A stretch of DNA of 44,785 nt from Magnetococcales bacterium (GTDB taxonomy: Bacteria > Pseudomonadota > Magnetococcia > Magnetococcales > JADFZT01). The position numbers were made by a program, and so were the translations under genes. The stretch is from the NCBI GenBank assembly GCA_015232395.1, contig JADFZT010000038.1, positions 1 to 44,785 on the forward strand, given 5' to 3'. The notes below the pieces were generated by a model that worked only from the letters and a program-made list of their open reading frames with translations, did no database searches and was not told where the DNA came from. How positions within the stretch are numbered: the stretch's first letter is position 1; each line of letters opens with the position of its first letter. This document shows positions 1 through 7,171 of the stretch, piece by piece.

Positions 1-280
1 TCACAAGACTTTCTCCCGATTTGCCTGGTGGATCAAGAGGCTGGGGCATGTACGTACGCCCAACTGCCGGATTTAGGTTCAAGGGGGAAGCCACCAAGCC
101 AAAAGATTTGGCAGATCCCCTGGTTACAACGCTGATTGCCGGAAAGGCCCAACAGGGGAATAGAAACCGAATAGACCGAAACAAAAACAGGGATGGAGAG
201 CCCGCTGCCGCCTTCGCAAACCAACTGGCTGGGGAGTGGGACGTGCCTTCAAACGCAACCAACCGTGAAACAGCCGGGGA
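1..280. other. Non-coding stretch downstream of pilin 1
   Basis: No convincing gene is seen here; the short open frames lack a ribosome-binding site or family resemblance. The only structured feature is a copy of a short repeat at about 43-82 (a GGGGCATGT block, then a 22-bp block) whose second copy lies at 29100-29131. No clear terminator for the upstream pilin gene is visible. Confidence 0.5.
43..82 (+). repeat. Short dispersed repeat, copy 1
   Basis: A GGGGCATGT block (43-51) is followed after 9 bp by a 22-bp block (61-82, beginning CAACTGCCGGATT). The 22-bp block recurs at 29110-29131 with a single mismatch, again preceded by GGGGCATGT but with only one base between. Shared order with a variable spacer suggests a dispersed element or remnant rather than chance. 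What it belongs to is unknown. Confidence 0.55.
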
Positions 281-694
281 TCAGCGGCAACTGGCTGGCA
301 GATAGCGGTCTGACAGAGAACCGGAGCAGGTCCAGGTAACGCTGCCATCGTCGCTTTGGGGGGTCAGAGTGACAGTTTGCCCGGTCAAACGAGGAGAGCC
401 GGTATAGTTGATGGTAATCGTGCCACTGGTACCCACATCGATGGAGGCGACATAGATGCCGGTGATGGAGGTGGAGGCAGGGAGTCCCGTTTCGCTGATA
501 CTATCAGGAAAGCGGCCCTGGAATTGGTGATATTCGGCAACGCTGTTTTTGGGATAGGAAGCCAACACGATGCCACCCCCCACTTTGGTACGCACCACAT
601 AATCCTGATAGGCCGGAATCCCCACAGCGGCCAAAATGCCGATGATGGCGATCACAATCATCAGCTCAATCAGAGTAAATCCGCGTTCTTTCAT
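281..694 (-). CDS. Type IV pilin (PilA-like), copy 1
   Basis: Major or minor type IVa pilin subunit, assembled into the envelope-spanning pilus after cleavage by prepilin peptidase. The start at 694 gives a short leader MKERG followed by the cleavage and alpha-1 motif [20 protein letters not shown], with Gly at -1, Phe at +1 and Glu at +5. A G-rich stretch just upstream of the ATG can serve as ribosome-binding site. The mature protein ends in a disulfide-type D-region, with one Cys in WTCSGS and one in the last four residues (PASCR). The 137-aa length is typical. It lies downstream of a paralogous pilin on the same strand, separated by a hairpin, so the pair looks like a tandem duplication that has diverged in the exposed C-terminal half. 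Whether both are expressed is not visible. Confidence 0.93.
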   Translation of the reverse strand: MKERGFTLIELMIVIAIIGILAAVGIPAYQDYVVRTKVGGGIVLASYPKNSVAEYHQFQGRFPDSISETGLPASTSITGIYVASIDVGTSGTITINYTGSPRLTGQTVTLTPQSDDGSVTWTCSGSLSDRYLPASCR

Positions 695-832
695 GGCCAC
701 CCCCCGGTTTATCCAGCTGGACAAAAAAAACACTTATACAAAGAATTGCGCGACAAAAAATTCCTGAATGAAATCAAAAAAATACGGACTTAACCTGAAT
801 AAAAACACGAAAATACCGGCTTAAAATGCAAC

Positions 833-860
833 GGACCCCATGTGTTGCCACATGGGGTCC
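833..860 (-). terminator. Hairpin between the two pilin genes
   Basis: A perfect 12-bp stem (GGACCCCATGTG pairing with CACATGGGGTCC) with a 4-nt loop lies 21 bp past the stop codon of pilin 2. On the minus strand it is followed by the moderately T-rich GTTGCATTTTAA. This fits an intrinsic terminator or attenuator reducing read-through into pilin 1, or a 3' stabilising stem. The T-tract is weak. Confidence 0.7.
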
Positions 861-881
861 GAGGTTCAGATCAACTGGGCA

Positions 882-1316
882 TTAGCTGCGGCAGTTGTTA
901 GGCAGATAGCGGTTGTCCAGGGAGCTGGCGCAAGACCAGGAGATGGAGCCGCCTTCGTTGGTGGGGGTCAGGGTGATGGTAGCCGAACCGATGTTGCTGT
1001 CGGTGGAGCTGAAGGTCACCGTGATCACACCAGCAGCGCCCACTGCGACGGTACCCACGTCTTGACCGGAGATCGAGGTGGAATCCGCGATACCGGCGGT
1101 GCTGTTGGTGGTGGGAAACGCACCGGAGCTGATGAAGGTTTCCGACACGGCAGCCTTGGCACCGGCGGAAAGATTCATGCCCTCACCGACTTTGGCGCGG
1201 ACCACATAGTCCTGGTAGGCCGGGATGGCAACGGCAGCCAGGATACCGATGATGGCGATCACGATCATGAGTTCAATCAGAGTGAAGCCGCTTTCGTCTT
1301 TACGTTGCTGTTCCAT
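882..1316 (-). CDS. Type IV pilin (PilA-like), copy 2
   Basis: Type IVa pilin of 144 aa. A 10-residue leader ending in Gly ([10 protein letters not shown]) precedes [20 protein letters not shown], the prepilin-peptidase site and hydrophobic alpha-1 helix with Glu5. A C-terminal disulfide loop is indicated by WSCASS and PNNCRS, and the sequence between them (DNRYLP) resembles that of pilin 1. The start is well supported by GGAGGGG about 8 nt upstream of the ATG. A strong sigma-54 promoter match lies about 180 bp upstream (1494-1511), as expected for a PilS/PilR-type controlled major pilin. The middle of the protein is rich in Ser, Thr, Ala and Gly, like other major pilins. I infer this copy is the major pilin. 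Confidence 0.95.
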   Translation of the reverse strand: MEQQRKDESGFTLIELMIVIAIIGILAAVAIPAYQDYVVRAKVGEGMNLSAGAKAAVSETFISSGAFPTTNSTAGIADSTSISGQDVGTVAVGAAGVITVTFSSTDSNIGSATITLTPTNEGGSISWSCASSLDNRYLPNNCRS

Positions 1317-1345
1317 GATGATACCCCTCCAAATGATGAAATGGT

Positions 1346-1361
1346 GCTCCGTTAGTGGAGC
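1346..1361 (-). promoter_or_regulatory. Small leader hairpin near the pilin 2 start
   Basis: A 5-bp stem (GCTCC pairing with GGAGC, 6-nt loop) sits about 30 bp upstream of the pilin 2 ATG, just before the ribosome-binding site. It could affect translation or mRNA stability. The stem is short and may be incidental. Confidence 0.3.
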
Positions 1362-1434
1362 GTTTTGAGCCCATTCGATAGTGGCATAAACCTAAATCGC
1401 TGGAGCTCCTGCCTGTCTTTAACGTCTACTTCAC

Positions 1435-1477
1435 CGGTACTGTTTGATCTCGTTTGATCTTTGCTGCTTCAGTACCG
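1435..1477 (-). promoter_or_regulatory. Inverted repeat enclosing a tandem repeat in the pilin 2 leader
   Basis: CGGTACTG (1435-1442) and CAGTACCG (1470-1477) are a perfect 8-bp inverted repeat. Between them TTTGATCT occurs twice (1443-1450 and 1453-1460), 10 bp apart. The block lies just downstream of the predicted sigma-54 start site, so it would be transcribed into the leader RNA. It may be an RNA hairpin or a protein site on DNA; the sequence alone does not decide. Confidence 0.45.
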
Positions 1478-1493
1478 CTGTTGGGTAACTATT

Positions 1494-1511
1494 AAGCATT
1501 ACCCGTACCAA
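1494..1511 (-). promoter_or_regulatory. Sigma-54 promoter for pilin 2
   Basis: On the minus strand the site reads TTGGTACGGGTAATGCTT. It has the invariant GG and GC exactly 10 nt apart and matches the -24/-12 consensus (TTGGCACG-N4-TTGC) at all but two fixed positions. Transcription would start near 1484, giving a leader of about 170 nt. Sigma-54 control of pilA through PilR is established in several proteobacteria, which fits the gene downstream. Confidence 0.72.
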
Positions 1512-1604
1512 GTCAAAACATGTTTTTCAAATAAGGGTATTAGCGCAGTGTTTTCAACAAGATACAATAAACCAAAAAAAGTCTTCCCCCTCATTCCAAT
1601 GGAA

Positions 1605-1623
1605 CTGTAACGGCGTATTACAG
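1605..1623. promoter_or_regulatory. Dyad upstream of the pilin sigma-54 promoter
   Basis: CTGTAA and TTACAG form a perfect 6-bp dyad with a 7-bp centre, about 120-140 bp upstream of the predicted sigma-54 start site. That is the usual distance for an enhancer bound by a sigma-54 activator. The binding protein is unknown. Confidence 0.4.
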
Positions 1624-1661
1624 CCCCTCCTCCCTGTCATGTGACCAATCAGGGCAGCGGC

Positions 1662-1676
1662 TGACAATAATTGTCA
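1662..1676. promoter_or_regulatory. 15-bp palindrome at the end of the TusA-like gene
   Basis: TGACAATAATTGTCA is perfectly palindromic around a central A and includes the stop codon of the TusA-like gene. It could be an operator, a second upstream site for the pilin promoter, or a weak transcript-end stem. No T-tract follows. Confidence 0.35.
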
Positions 1677-1910
1677 CTCCCCCCCTGCCGGAACCCGGGC
1701 CAAAAGCTGGAAAGCCTCCCCATCGGGCCAGGGACCGCTCACTTCGAATCCTTGATCCTTGAGGGAGCGGGGGACATTTTCCAGGGGCTCGCCCCCATTG
1801 AGGCGGATTTTCAGGCTCTCTCCAGGCCCCATCTGTTCCAGCTGAAGCTTGACCCGCACAAAGGTCATCGGGCAGGTCAGATTGGTGATATCGATGGATT
1901 GGTCGCGCAT
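1674..1910 (-). CDS. TusA/SirA-family sulfurtransferase-like protein
   Basis: Small 78-aa protein with the TusA/SirA fold signature: a beta strand, then TNLTCPMTFVR with the sulfur-carrying Cys at about residue 13, then an amphipathic helix and a GESLKIRLNGGEP strand region. TusA-family proteins carry sulfur as a persulfide. The usual CPxP motif reads CPMT here, so the second proline is lost but the cysteine is kept. The ATG at 1910 is preceded by AAGGG about 5 nt upstream; an earlier in-frame start would add 15 poorly conserved residues. It is last in a minus-strand cluster with cysteine synthase, a ThiF-like enzyme and an Rrf2 regulator, so a role delivering sulfur for cysteine or cofactor synthesis is likely. 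It need not be the tRNA-thiolation TusA. Confidence 0.85.
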   Translation of the reverse strand: MRDQSIDITNLTCPMTFVRVKLQLEQMGPGESLKIRLNGGEPLENVPRSLKDQGFEVSGPWPDGEAFQLLARVPAGGE

Positions 1911-2008
1911 GCGCCCTTGCTTCCCCTTTGATTGACCCACAAACCGGGCACACACTCTCTCCCACCCCGGAGTTGACCCACGGAGTGATCAAAAAGAGGT
2001 CCATAAAA

Positions 2009-2947
2009 TCAGGCTGAGGTCGGAAAATCGAAAAGCTCTGTGGAAAGATAGCGTTCAGCAAAGCTGGGTAGGATCATAACAAACCGTTTACCCCGGTAAG
2101 CCGGTTGCTCAGCCAACTCCAGAGAGGCCGCAACCACGGCACCGGATGAAATACCGCAGGGAATCCCCTCTTCCCGGGCACAACGACGAGCCGTCTCCAT
2201 GGCCCGCTCATCCCCCACCGGCACCACCAGATCCACCAGACCCCGATCAAACACCTCGGGAACAAATCCCGCACCGATTCCTTGAATACGATGGGGGCCT
2301 GGCATACCACCGGAAAGCACGGGAGAGTTTTCCGGCTCCACCGCCACCACCTGAAAACCGGGAATGCGCTCTTTCAATACCTGGGCAATCCCGGTCAGGG
2401 AGCCGCCTGTGCCCACCCCGGCCACCAAAACATCCGCCTGGCCATCGGTGTCCTGCCAGATCTCTTCAGCGGTGGTTTGGGCATGGGCCAGAGGGTTGGC
2501 TGGATTGTCAAACTGATTGGGAATGAAGCCCTTTTTTTCCTTCTCCAGGAGTTCGTAGGCCTTATTGATGGAACCTCGCATCCCCTCCATGGCCGGCGTC
2601 AGGACCAGTTCAGCCCCCAATATCTGAAACATTTTACGCCGCTCTTCACTCATGGATTCCGGCATGGTCAAAATCAACCGATAGCCCCGAGCAGCACAAA
2701 CAAAGGCCAGTGCAATGCCGGTATTGCCCGAGGTGGGTTCAATGATGACGGTATCCCGATCCACCTGTCCCGCTTTTTCAGCGGCTTCGATCATGGCAAG
2801 CCCAATGCGGTCTTTGATCGAAGCCAGAGGATTCATAAATTCCAGCTTGGCCAAAAGTTCCGCATCCAGGTGTGTTGCCATGCGATTCAACCGAACCAGG
2901 GGAGTTCCCCCGATAGCTTCGGTGATGTCTTTGAGAATGCGCCCCAT
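2009..2947 (-). CDS. cysK: Cysteine synthase (O-acetylserine sulfhydrylase)
   Basis: PLP enzyme that makes L-cysteine from O-acetylserine and sulfide. The 312-aa protein carries the landmark motifs in order: the Schiff-base Lys in [11 protein letters not shown], the substrate loop [11 protein letters not shown], and the phosphate-binding [10 protein letters not shown] loop. A conserved GISSGA motif lies near the C-terminus. The ATG at 2947 is chosen because GGGAGGA lies upstream and the family begins just before [14 protein letters not shown]. It is in a minus-strand cluster downstream of an Rrf2 regulator and a ThiF-like protein and upstream of a TusA-like protein, suggesting sulfur may reach it through a carrier as well as free sulfide. 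CysK and CysM are hard to separate by eye; the family assignment itself is firm. Confidence 0.93.
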   Translation of the reverse strand: MGRILKDITEAIGGTPLVRLNRMATHLDAELLAKLEFMNPLASIKDRIGLAMIEAAEKAGQVDRDTVIIEPTSGNTGIALAFVCAARGYRLILTMPESMSEERRKMFQILGAELVLTPAMEGMRGSINKAYELLEKEKKGFIPNQFDNPANPLAHAQTTAEEIWQDTDGQADVLVAGVGTGGSLTGIAQVLKERIPGFQVVAVEPENSPVLSGGMPGPHRIQGIGAGFVPEVFDRGLVDLVVPVGDERAMETARRCAREEGIPCGISSGAVVAASLELAEQPAYRGKRFVMILPSFAERYLSTELFDFPTSA

Positions 2948-3255
2948 GTCCTGAATTCCTCCCAATTGTCATCCTCATGCACGCCGGTCCCGGGGCCAGG
3001 CCGTCAGATCGACCCAAGGCCCTCCACCACCCATCTGAACCGGCTTTTTTTCGGAAACTGCAGCCAAAGCCGTCTCCGAGCAATCGCCCCCATGGGTTAC
3101 GGATTTCCCCCAACAGGATTCCCGCAAACCCCCCTTTTTTACGACAACAACATTCAACACCTGTTCAATTTTTTTCCTGCACACCGATTTGATCTGCCGA
3201 CGACTTTTGTCTGATCATCACTCTGGGGCCTGTTCAATCCCCTTCTCTTACGTTG
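2948..3255. other. 308-bp gap inside the sulfur cluster
   Basis: No recognisable gene lies between the ThiF-like gene and cysK. A GTG-initiated frame (3184 down to 2975, 69 codons) is open on the minus strand and ends 27 bp before cysK. It lacks a clear ribosome-binding site and a Gly-Gly C-terminus, so it does not look like a ThiS/MoaD-type sulfur carrier. The gap may hold a cysK promoter, but none stands out. Confidence 0.4.
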
Positions 3256-3912
3256 TCAGCTGCAAGCCGGGCAACGGGGATGCTTACGAAAGGGTACCTC
3301 CCGACGTATGCCCCGCAAACCATCGATGGTCAACAAGCGACCCAGGAGCGGTTTTCCTTCACCCCTCAGGAGTTTGACTGCTTCCATCGCCATCAGCCAA
3401 CCCAGTTCACCAGCCATGGGGCCCAAAACCCCCTCATCCACACAGCTGCCCCCGGCGACCGGTGGGGGAGCTCCAAACAGGCAACGCAGACAGGGTGAAG
3501 ATCCTGGCACCACACTCATCACCTGCCCCTGAAATCGCACCACCGCCCCATGGACCAAAGGGCGGTTGAGAGCCAGGGCGGCGTCGTTGGCGGCAAAACG
3601 GGTGGCAAAATTATCTGAGCCATCGATGATGACCCGATACCCTTCAGCCACCTCTGAAATACCGGCCACCCCCTCCAGACGTATGGGATGGGTGCGGATG
3701 GTGAGCCCCGGTTGCCGCTGGCTGAGGTGATGCTGACTTTGGGCTACCTTGGATAGACCGATATCGGCTTTTTGGTAGAGCACCTGGCGCTGAAGGTTGG
3801 AGAGAGCCACCGTATCGGCATCGGCCAGCCCCAAACGCTCCACACCCGCTGCGGCAAGAGCCAGGGCAGCTGCACTCCCCAAACCTCCGGCTCCGATCAA
3901 AAGAACATCCAT
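3256..3912 (-). CDS. HesA/MoeB/ThiF-family adenylyltransferase (E1-like), short form
   Basis: E1-like enzyme that would adenylate the C-terminus of a ubiquitin-like sulfur carrier. The protein starts almost directly in the nucleotide loop (LLIGAGGLGS at residues 4-13). It continues with the conserved LADADTVALSNLQRQ segment, DGSDNFATR, a Cys in GGSCVDEGVLGP, and two zinc Cys pairs, CLRC and CPAC. At 218 aa it is shorter than typical MoeB/ThiF (about 250) because the N-terminal helix with the usual RYxRQ motif is absent; a stop codon lies 11 codons upstream in the same frame, so no longer form is possible here. It is 32 bp downstream of the Rrf2 gene and probably cotranscribed with it. Its carrier-protein partner is not evident in the window. 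Confidence 0.85.
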   Translation of the reverse strand: MDVLLIGAGGLGSAAALALAAAGVERLGLADADTVALSNLQRQVLYQKADIGLSKVAQSQHHLSQRQPGLTIRTHPIRLEGVAGISEVAEGYRVIIDGSDNFATRFAANDAALALNRPLVHGAVVRFQGQVMSVVPGSSPCLRCLFGAPPPVAGGSCVDEGVLGPMAGELGWLMAMEAVKLLRGEGKPLLGRLLTIDGLRGIRREVPFRKHPRCPACS

Positions 3913-3944
3913 TTTCAGCCGCCGGGATGATCGTCAAACCCGCT

Positions 3945-4406
3945 TCAAATGGAGTAGGTGATACGGTTGTAGACCTCGCTGGGCACCCCGCTGCGAAAGG
4001 CCCGGGTGGTCAACTCCTCGACACTCACCCCATCCATCATCACCAAAATCTGGGATTGAAACTCCGCCCACAGGGGGCGGATGACCCGTTTGCCGATGGG
4101 GCCTGTGGCCATGTCGTCCGGCAGCCCCGATTCTCCCTCTTCCCCCACCTCCATGACCACCCGGGCAATATCCCCGACACTGATTTTGGAACGCTCCCGG
4201 CCCAAAAGATAGCCTCCTCTAGGCCCCCGAATTCCCTTGAGAATTCCCGCTTTGACCAAGCGTTGCATCACCTGCTCCAGATAGCGCTGCGGCACCCCCT
4301 GACGACTGGTTACCTCACGAAATTGTACCGGCTCCCCACCGGAATTGTAGGCAATGTCCACCACCGCCTCGATGGCATACAATAATTTTTTCGAAAACTT
4401 GAGCAC
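3945..4406 (-). CDS. Rrf2-family transcriptional regulator (CymR-like, no Fe-S cysteines)
   Basis: Winged-helix regulator of the Rrf2 family, about 153 aa. From a GTG at 4406 it reads LKFSKKLLYAIEAVVDIAYN, then the helix-turn-helix (REVTSRQGVPQRYLEQVMQRL) and the wing GPRGGYLL, all typical. The GTG has GGGGATC upstream; an in-frame ATG 40 codons earlier would add unconserved sequence. The loop that carries three Fe-S cysteines in IscR (around VVMEVGEEGESGLPDD) has none, so this is not an IscR-type cluster sensor. Firmicute CymR, a cysteine-less Rrf2 protein, represses cysteine genes in complex with CysK. Its position at the head of a thiF-cysK-tusA cluster makes control of cysteine synthesis the best guess. 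Confidence 0.88.
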   Translation of the reverse strand: MLKFSKKLLYAIEAVVDIAYNSGGEPVQFREVTSRQGVPQRYLEQVMQRLVKAGILKGIRGPRGGYLLGRERSKISVGDIARVVMEVGEEGESGLPDDMATGPIGKRVIRPLWAEFQSQILVMMDGVSVEELTTRAFRSGVPSEVYNRITYSI

Positions 4407-4641
4407 GCCACAGATCCCCTTTAGCTGACAAGCGTTTACAGTTTGTGGGGCCAACCCCCTCCCCAACCCTGTTTTAGTTATCGTCTCTCTATTTTTAATC
4501 GTGCACCAAGAGCTTCCCCCCGGCATTTCTTCGGGCAGCCCCCCAAAGCCCCACCCATGTTCTTCAAAAAGCCTCGCCCTTGTTCTTCAATCGGCAAAAA
4601 AAGTCTCCTCCCGACCTTGATTTATCTGCTCAGATCCACCT

Positions 4642-5094
4642 TTACCGACCCGTGTGACCAAACCCCCCGGTGTTGCGTTCACTCTCTTGTAGCTGCTCAG
4701 TCAACTGCCACTGGGCCTGGACAACCGGAGCGATGATCAATTGGGCAATACGCTCCCCCCGGGTAATTTCAAAGGGGGCGTCGCCGGTATTGATCAGCAC
4801 CACCCCCACTTCCCCCCGATAATCCGAATCCACCGTGCCTGGCGCATTGAGAACCGTTACCCCATGACGCAGGGCCAAACCGGAACGGGGCCGCACCTGG
4901 GCTTCGTAGCCTGTCGGCAGGGCCATGGTGAGACCGGTAGGCACCAAAGCCCGTTTTCCCGGCATCAGAGTCACAGGCTCAGCCACCGCCGCTGGCAGGT
5001 CCATCCCTGCCGCCCCCGGTGTCACATAACGGGGTAGAGGCAGCCCAACACCATGGGCCAGCACTACCAAAGGAACGACGACCGTTTTTTCCAT
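4642..5094 (-). CDS. dut: dUTP diphosphatase
   Basis: Trimeric dUTPase that hydrolyses dUTP to dUMP and pyrophosphate, keeping uracil out of DNA and feeding thymidylate synthesis. The conserved motifs appear in order: [33 protein letters not shown] with the catalytic Asp, RGERIAQLI, and the C-terminal [10 protein letters not shown] arm. The 150-aa length is exactly normal when the ATG at 5094 is used (GGGAGAG upstream). The frame stays open for another 61 codons, but that extension shows no family resemblance. It lies downstream of coaBC on the same strand; coaBC-dut neighbourhood is common in proteobacteria. Confidence 0.96.
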   Translation of the reverse strand: MEKTVVVPLVVLAHGVGLPLPRYVTPGAAGMDLPAAVAEPVTLMPGKRALVPTGLTMALPTGYEAQVRPRSGLALRHGVTVLNAPGTVDSDYRGEVGVVLINTGDAPFEITRGERIAQLIIAPVVQAQWQLTEQLQESERNTGGFGHTGR

Positions 5095-5289
5095 CCAACC
5101 CGCTCTCCCATCCCCTGAACGGTCCAGCTTGAAGACCAAACAAACCGACCCGCCTGCCCCAGCCACAATCCAGCCTCGTTTCAAGCCACGATCCGGATCA
5201 TTTTCAAAATCCGATCTACTTTGACAAACCATGTAAAATTTATTTAACCAAAATTGTGTGTAGCTTAACCGAAACAATCAAAGCCTGCT

Positions 5290-6519
5290 TCAAAACAGCT
5301 CAGCCAGAGCCTGAATCAGCCGGGTGCCCACCAAATCCTTGGAGAGCAGAGGCCAGGGCTCCTCAGGGGCGTTGGGACGCAACAGCGTCACTCGGTTGGT
5401 ATCAGTGTTGAATCCGCTACCTTCTTCCAGCACATCGTTAACCACCAGCAAATCACACCCCTTGCGCGCGAGCTTTTCCCGTCCCCGCTCCAGGGAATTT
5501 CCTGTTTCAGCCGCAAAACCGATGAGGGGTTTGCGAAGCGTTCCAGGCTCTGCCTGCCGCCGATGGGCTTCCTGTTTGACCAGGGTGGCCAGGATATCCG
5601 GGTTGGGCACCATCTCAACGGTTATTCCGTTGCTTTTCTTGCCCTTTTTTATTTTTTCCTCCAGAATTTCCACGGGCCTGAAATCAGCCACGGCTGCGGT
5701 CAACACCCCCCCATCACACCCGGGCCAAACCTCTTCCACCACTCCCAGCATCTCTCTGGCTGAAATCACCGGTATGGCCTCTACCCCTGACGGCGGCGAA
5801 AGCTCAACGGGTCCATGGACCAGGGTCACCCGAGCCCCGGCATCCAGAGCGGCCCGACACACCCCCCACCCCATCCGGCCACTGGAGTGATTGGAAAGAT
5901 AGCGCACCGGATCCCACCCTTCCCGGGTAGGCCCTGCTGTAATCAAAATCCGTTTGCCCGCCAACAGTTTCGGCGTCAGCACCCCCCGGGCAGCAGCCAG
6001 GATCTGTTCCACTGGTGCCAAGCGCCCCTCCCCCTCCACCCCACAAGCCAGGGTACCCTGCTCCGGCCCGACAAAATGGACCCCATCTTCCGTCAGGGTC
6101 CGGATATTACGTCGGGTAGCGGGATGGTGCCACATCACCGGGTTCATGGCGGGTGCTGCCAGGATGGGGCCCTCCCGAGCCAGCAACATCGCCGTCAGCA
6201 GATCATCGCTGCGCCCCCCCGCCATCCGCGCCAAAAGATCTGCCGTGGCCGGAGCCAGGACAATCAGATCCGCTTCCTGGGGCAGGCGGATATGTTCCAT
6301 CCCGGATCCCGGGTTGAGATGGAAAAGATCGTCATACACCTGGCCATCCGTCAGCGCTTCCAGGGTGAGTCGGGTAATAAAACGCAACGCCCCGGCGGTA
6401 GCCACCACCGACACCTGCCCCCCCTCTTCCCGGAATCGGCGTATCAGGTCGAGGGATTTATAGGCTGCTATCCCGCCACTGATACCGATGACCACTTTTT
6501 TCTCTGTCCAATAACGCAA
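5290..6519 (-). CDS. coaBC: Bifunctional phosphopantothenoylcysteine decarboxylase/synthetase
   Basis: Two-domain coenzyme A biosynthesis enzyme (Dfp). The C-terminal CoaB domain joins cysteine to 4'-phosphopantothenate using CTP, and the N-terminal FMN-dependent CoaC domain decarboxylates the product. CoaC is seen from GISGGIAAYKSLDLIRR through the catalytic-His region GMEHIRLP, the APAMNPVMW motif and a conserved Cys in GTLACGVEGEGR. CoaB follows with ILITAGPTREGWDPVRYLSN, SSGRMG and, near the end, KGCDLLVVNDV. The 409-aa length matches the family. The ATG at 6519 begins just before the first beta strand, leaving no room for a different start. It is followed by dut. Confidence 0.96.
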   Translation of the reverse strand: MRYWTEKKVVIGISGGIAAYKSLDLIRRFREEGGQVSVVATAGALRFITRLTLEALTDGQVYDDLFHLNPGSGMEHIRLPQEADLIVLAPATADLLARMAGGRSDDLLTAMLLAREGPILAAPAMNPVMWHHPATRRNIRTLTEDGVHFVGPEQGTLACGVEGEGRLAPVEQILAAARGVLTPKLLAGKRILITAGPTREGWDPVRYLSNHSSGRMGWGVCRAALDAGARVTLVHGPVELSPPSGVEAIPVISAREMLGVVEEVWPGCDGGVLTAAVADFRPVEILEEKIKKGKKSNGITVEMVPNPDILATLVKQEAHRRQAEPGTLRKPLIGFAAETGNSLERGREKLARKGCDLLVVNDVLEEGSGFNTDTNRVTLLRPNAPEEPWPLLSKDLVGTRLIQALAELF

Positions 6520-6622
6520 CTTTCATACCCCGTCCAAAATATGGGTAGAATTTTTATTATCCACCATTATCGGTGTAAGTCAATTCCTCCTCCAAAAAAA
6601 ATCACCCAAACAAATCGCAGAA

Positions 6623-6652
6623 TTGACAAATATCGGATAATCACCCTAAATT
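6623..6652 (+). promoter_or_regulatory. Candidate sigma-70-type promoter for queF
   Basis: A perfect TTGACA (6623-6628) is followed after 18 bp by TAAATT (6647-6652, four of six consensus bases), about 55 bp before the queF start in the AT-rich gap between the divergent coaBC and queF genes. Spacing and position are reasonable, but the -10 box is weak. Confidence 0.4.
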
Positions 6653-6706
6653 CCCCCCACGCAGAAAACTCTCACCAACCCCTGACGGCCAAAAACAGAC
6701 CCAACC

Positions 6707-7039
6707 ATGCTGGAAACCTTTGCCAACCCCCACCCGGAGCGGGACTACCGGGTAGAGATGACCTGTCCCGAATTTACCTGCCTTTGCCCCAAAACCGGGC
6801 AGCCGGATTTTGCTGAAATCCGCATCTCCTACATTCCGGATCAGCTCTGTGTGGAGTTGAAATCCCTCAAACTCTACCTATGGCATTTTCGGGAAGAGGG
6901 GGCGTTTCATGAAGCGGTGATCAATCGAATTCTGGACGATCTGGTGGGGGCGGTCTCACCCCGCTCCATGACCGTGGTGGGAGATTTTAACGTACGTGGC
7001 GGTATCCGCACGGTGGTGACGGCACAACACCCCAACTGA
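6707..7039 (+). CDS. queF: NADPH-dependent 7-cyano-7-deazaguanine reductase
   Basis: Unimodular (YkvM-type) QueF, which reduces preQ0 to preQ1 in queuosine biosynthesis for tRNA modification. The catalytic Cys lies in [11 protein letters not shown] (Cys27). The family motif E(S/L)K(S/A)hK(L/Y)(Y/F/W) appears as ELKSLKLY at 50-57, and [10 protein letters not shown] matches the conserved C-terminal strand. The 110-aa length is slightly shorter than typical 130-165-aa members, with little sequence before the substrate-binding region, but all key motifs are present. It is transcribed alone, divergently from coaBC. The ribosome-binding site is weak. No other queuosine gene is in the window. Confidence 0.94.
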   Translation: MLETFANPHPERDYRVEMTCPEFTCLCPKTGQPDFAEIRISYIPDQLCVELKSLKLYLWHFREEGAFHEAVINRILDDLVGAVSPRSMTVVGDFNVRGGIRTVVTAQHPN

Positions 7040-7171
7040 GGGCAACAGGAATGTTTTGGCAAAGTTCAGCCAGGGGGGGCAAGAGAGATCGGTGGAAATC
7101 CAAGACAGCTGCCAAAATCATTCTCAGATTGCAGCAACCCGATAAAAGCCGCCCCCCCTCTATGGCTCGAA

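Noticed and set aside
60-90. A tRNA-like GGTTCAAG stretch near the left end.
   Set aside because: No acceptor stem, anticodon arm or D-arm can be folded around it; it belongs to the dispersed repeat.
2975-3184. A 69-codon GTG frame in the sulfur cluster as a possible sulfur carrier.
   Set aside because: No Gly-Gly C-terminus, no clear ribosome-binding site and no beta-grasp pattern; kept only as a note on the gap.
3945-4406. IscR-type Fe-S sensor.
   Set aside because: None of the three cluster cysteines is present in the expected loop.
5095-5277. A 61-codon N-terminal extension of dUTPase.
   Set aside because: The extension has no family similarity, crosses AT-rich intergenic-like sequence, and the internal ATG gives the normal length with a ribosome-binding site.
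6653-6706. Possible preQ1 riboswitch in the queF leader.
   Set aside because: The leader is short and has no stem followed by the A-rich pseudoknot strand.
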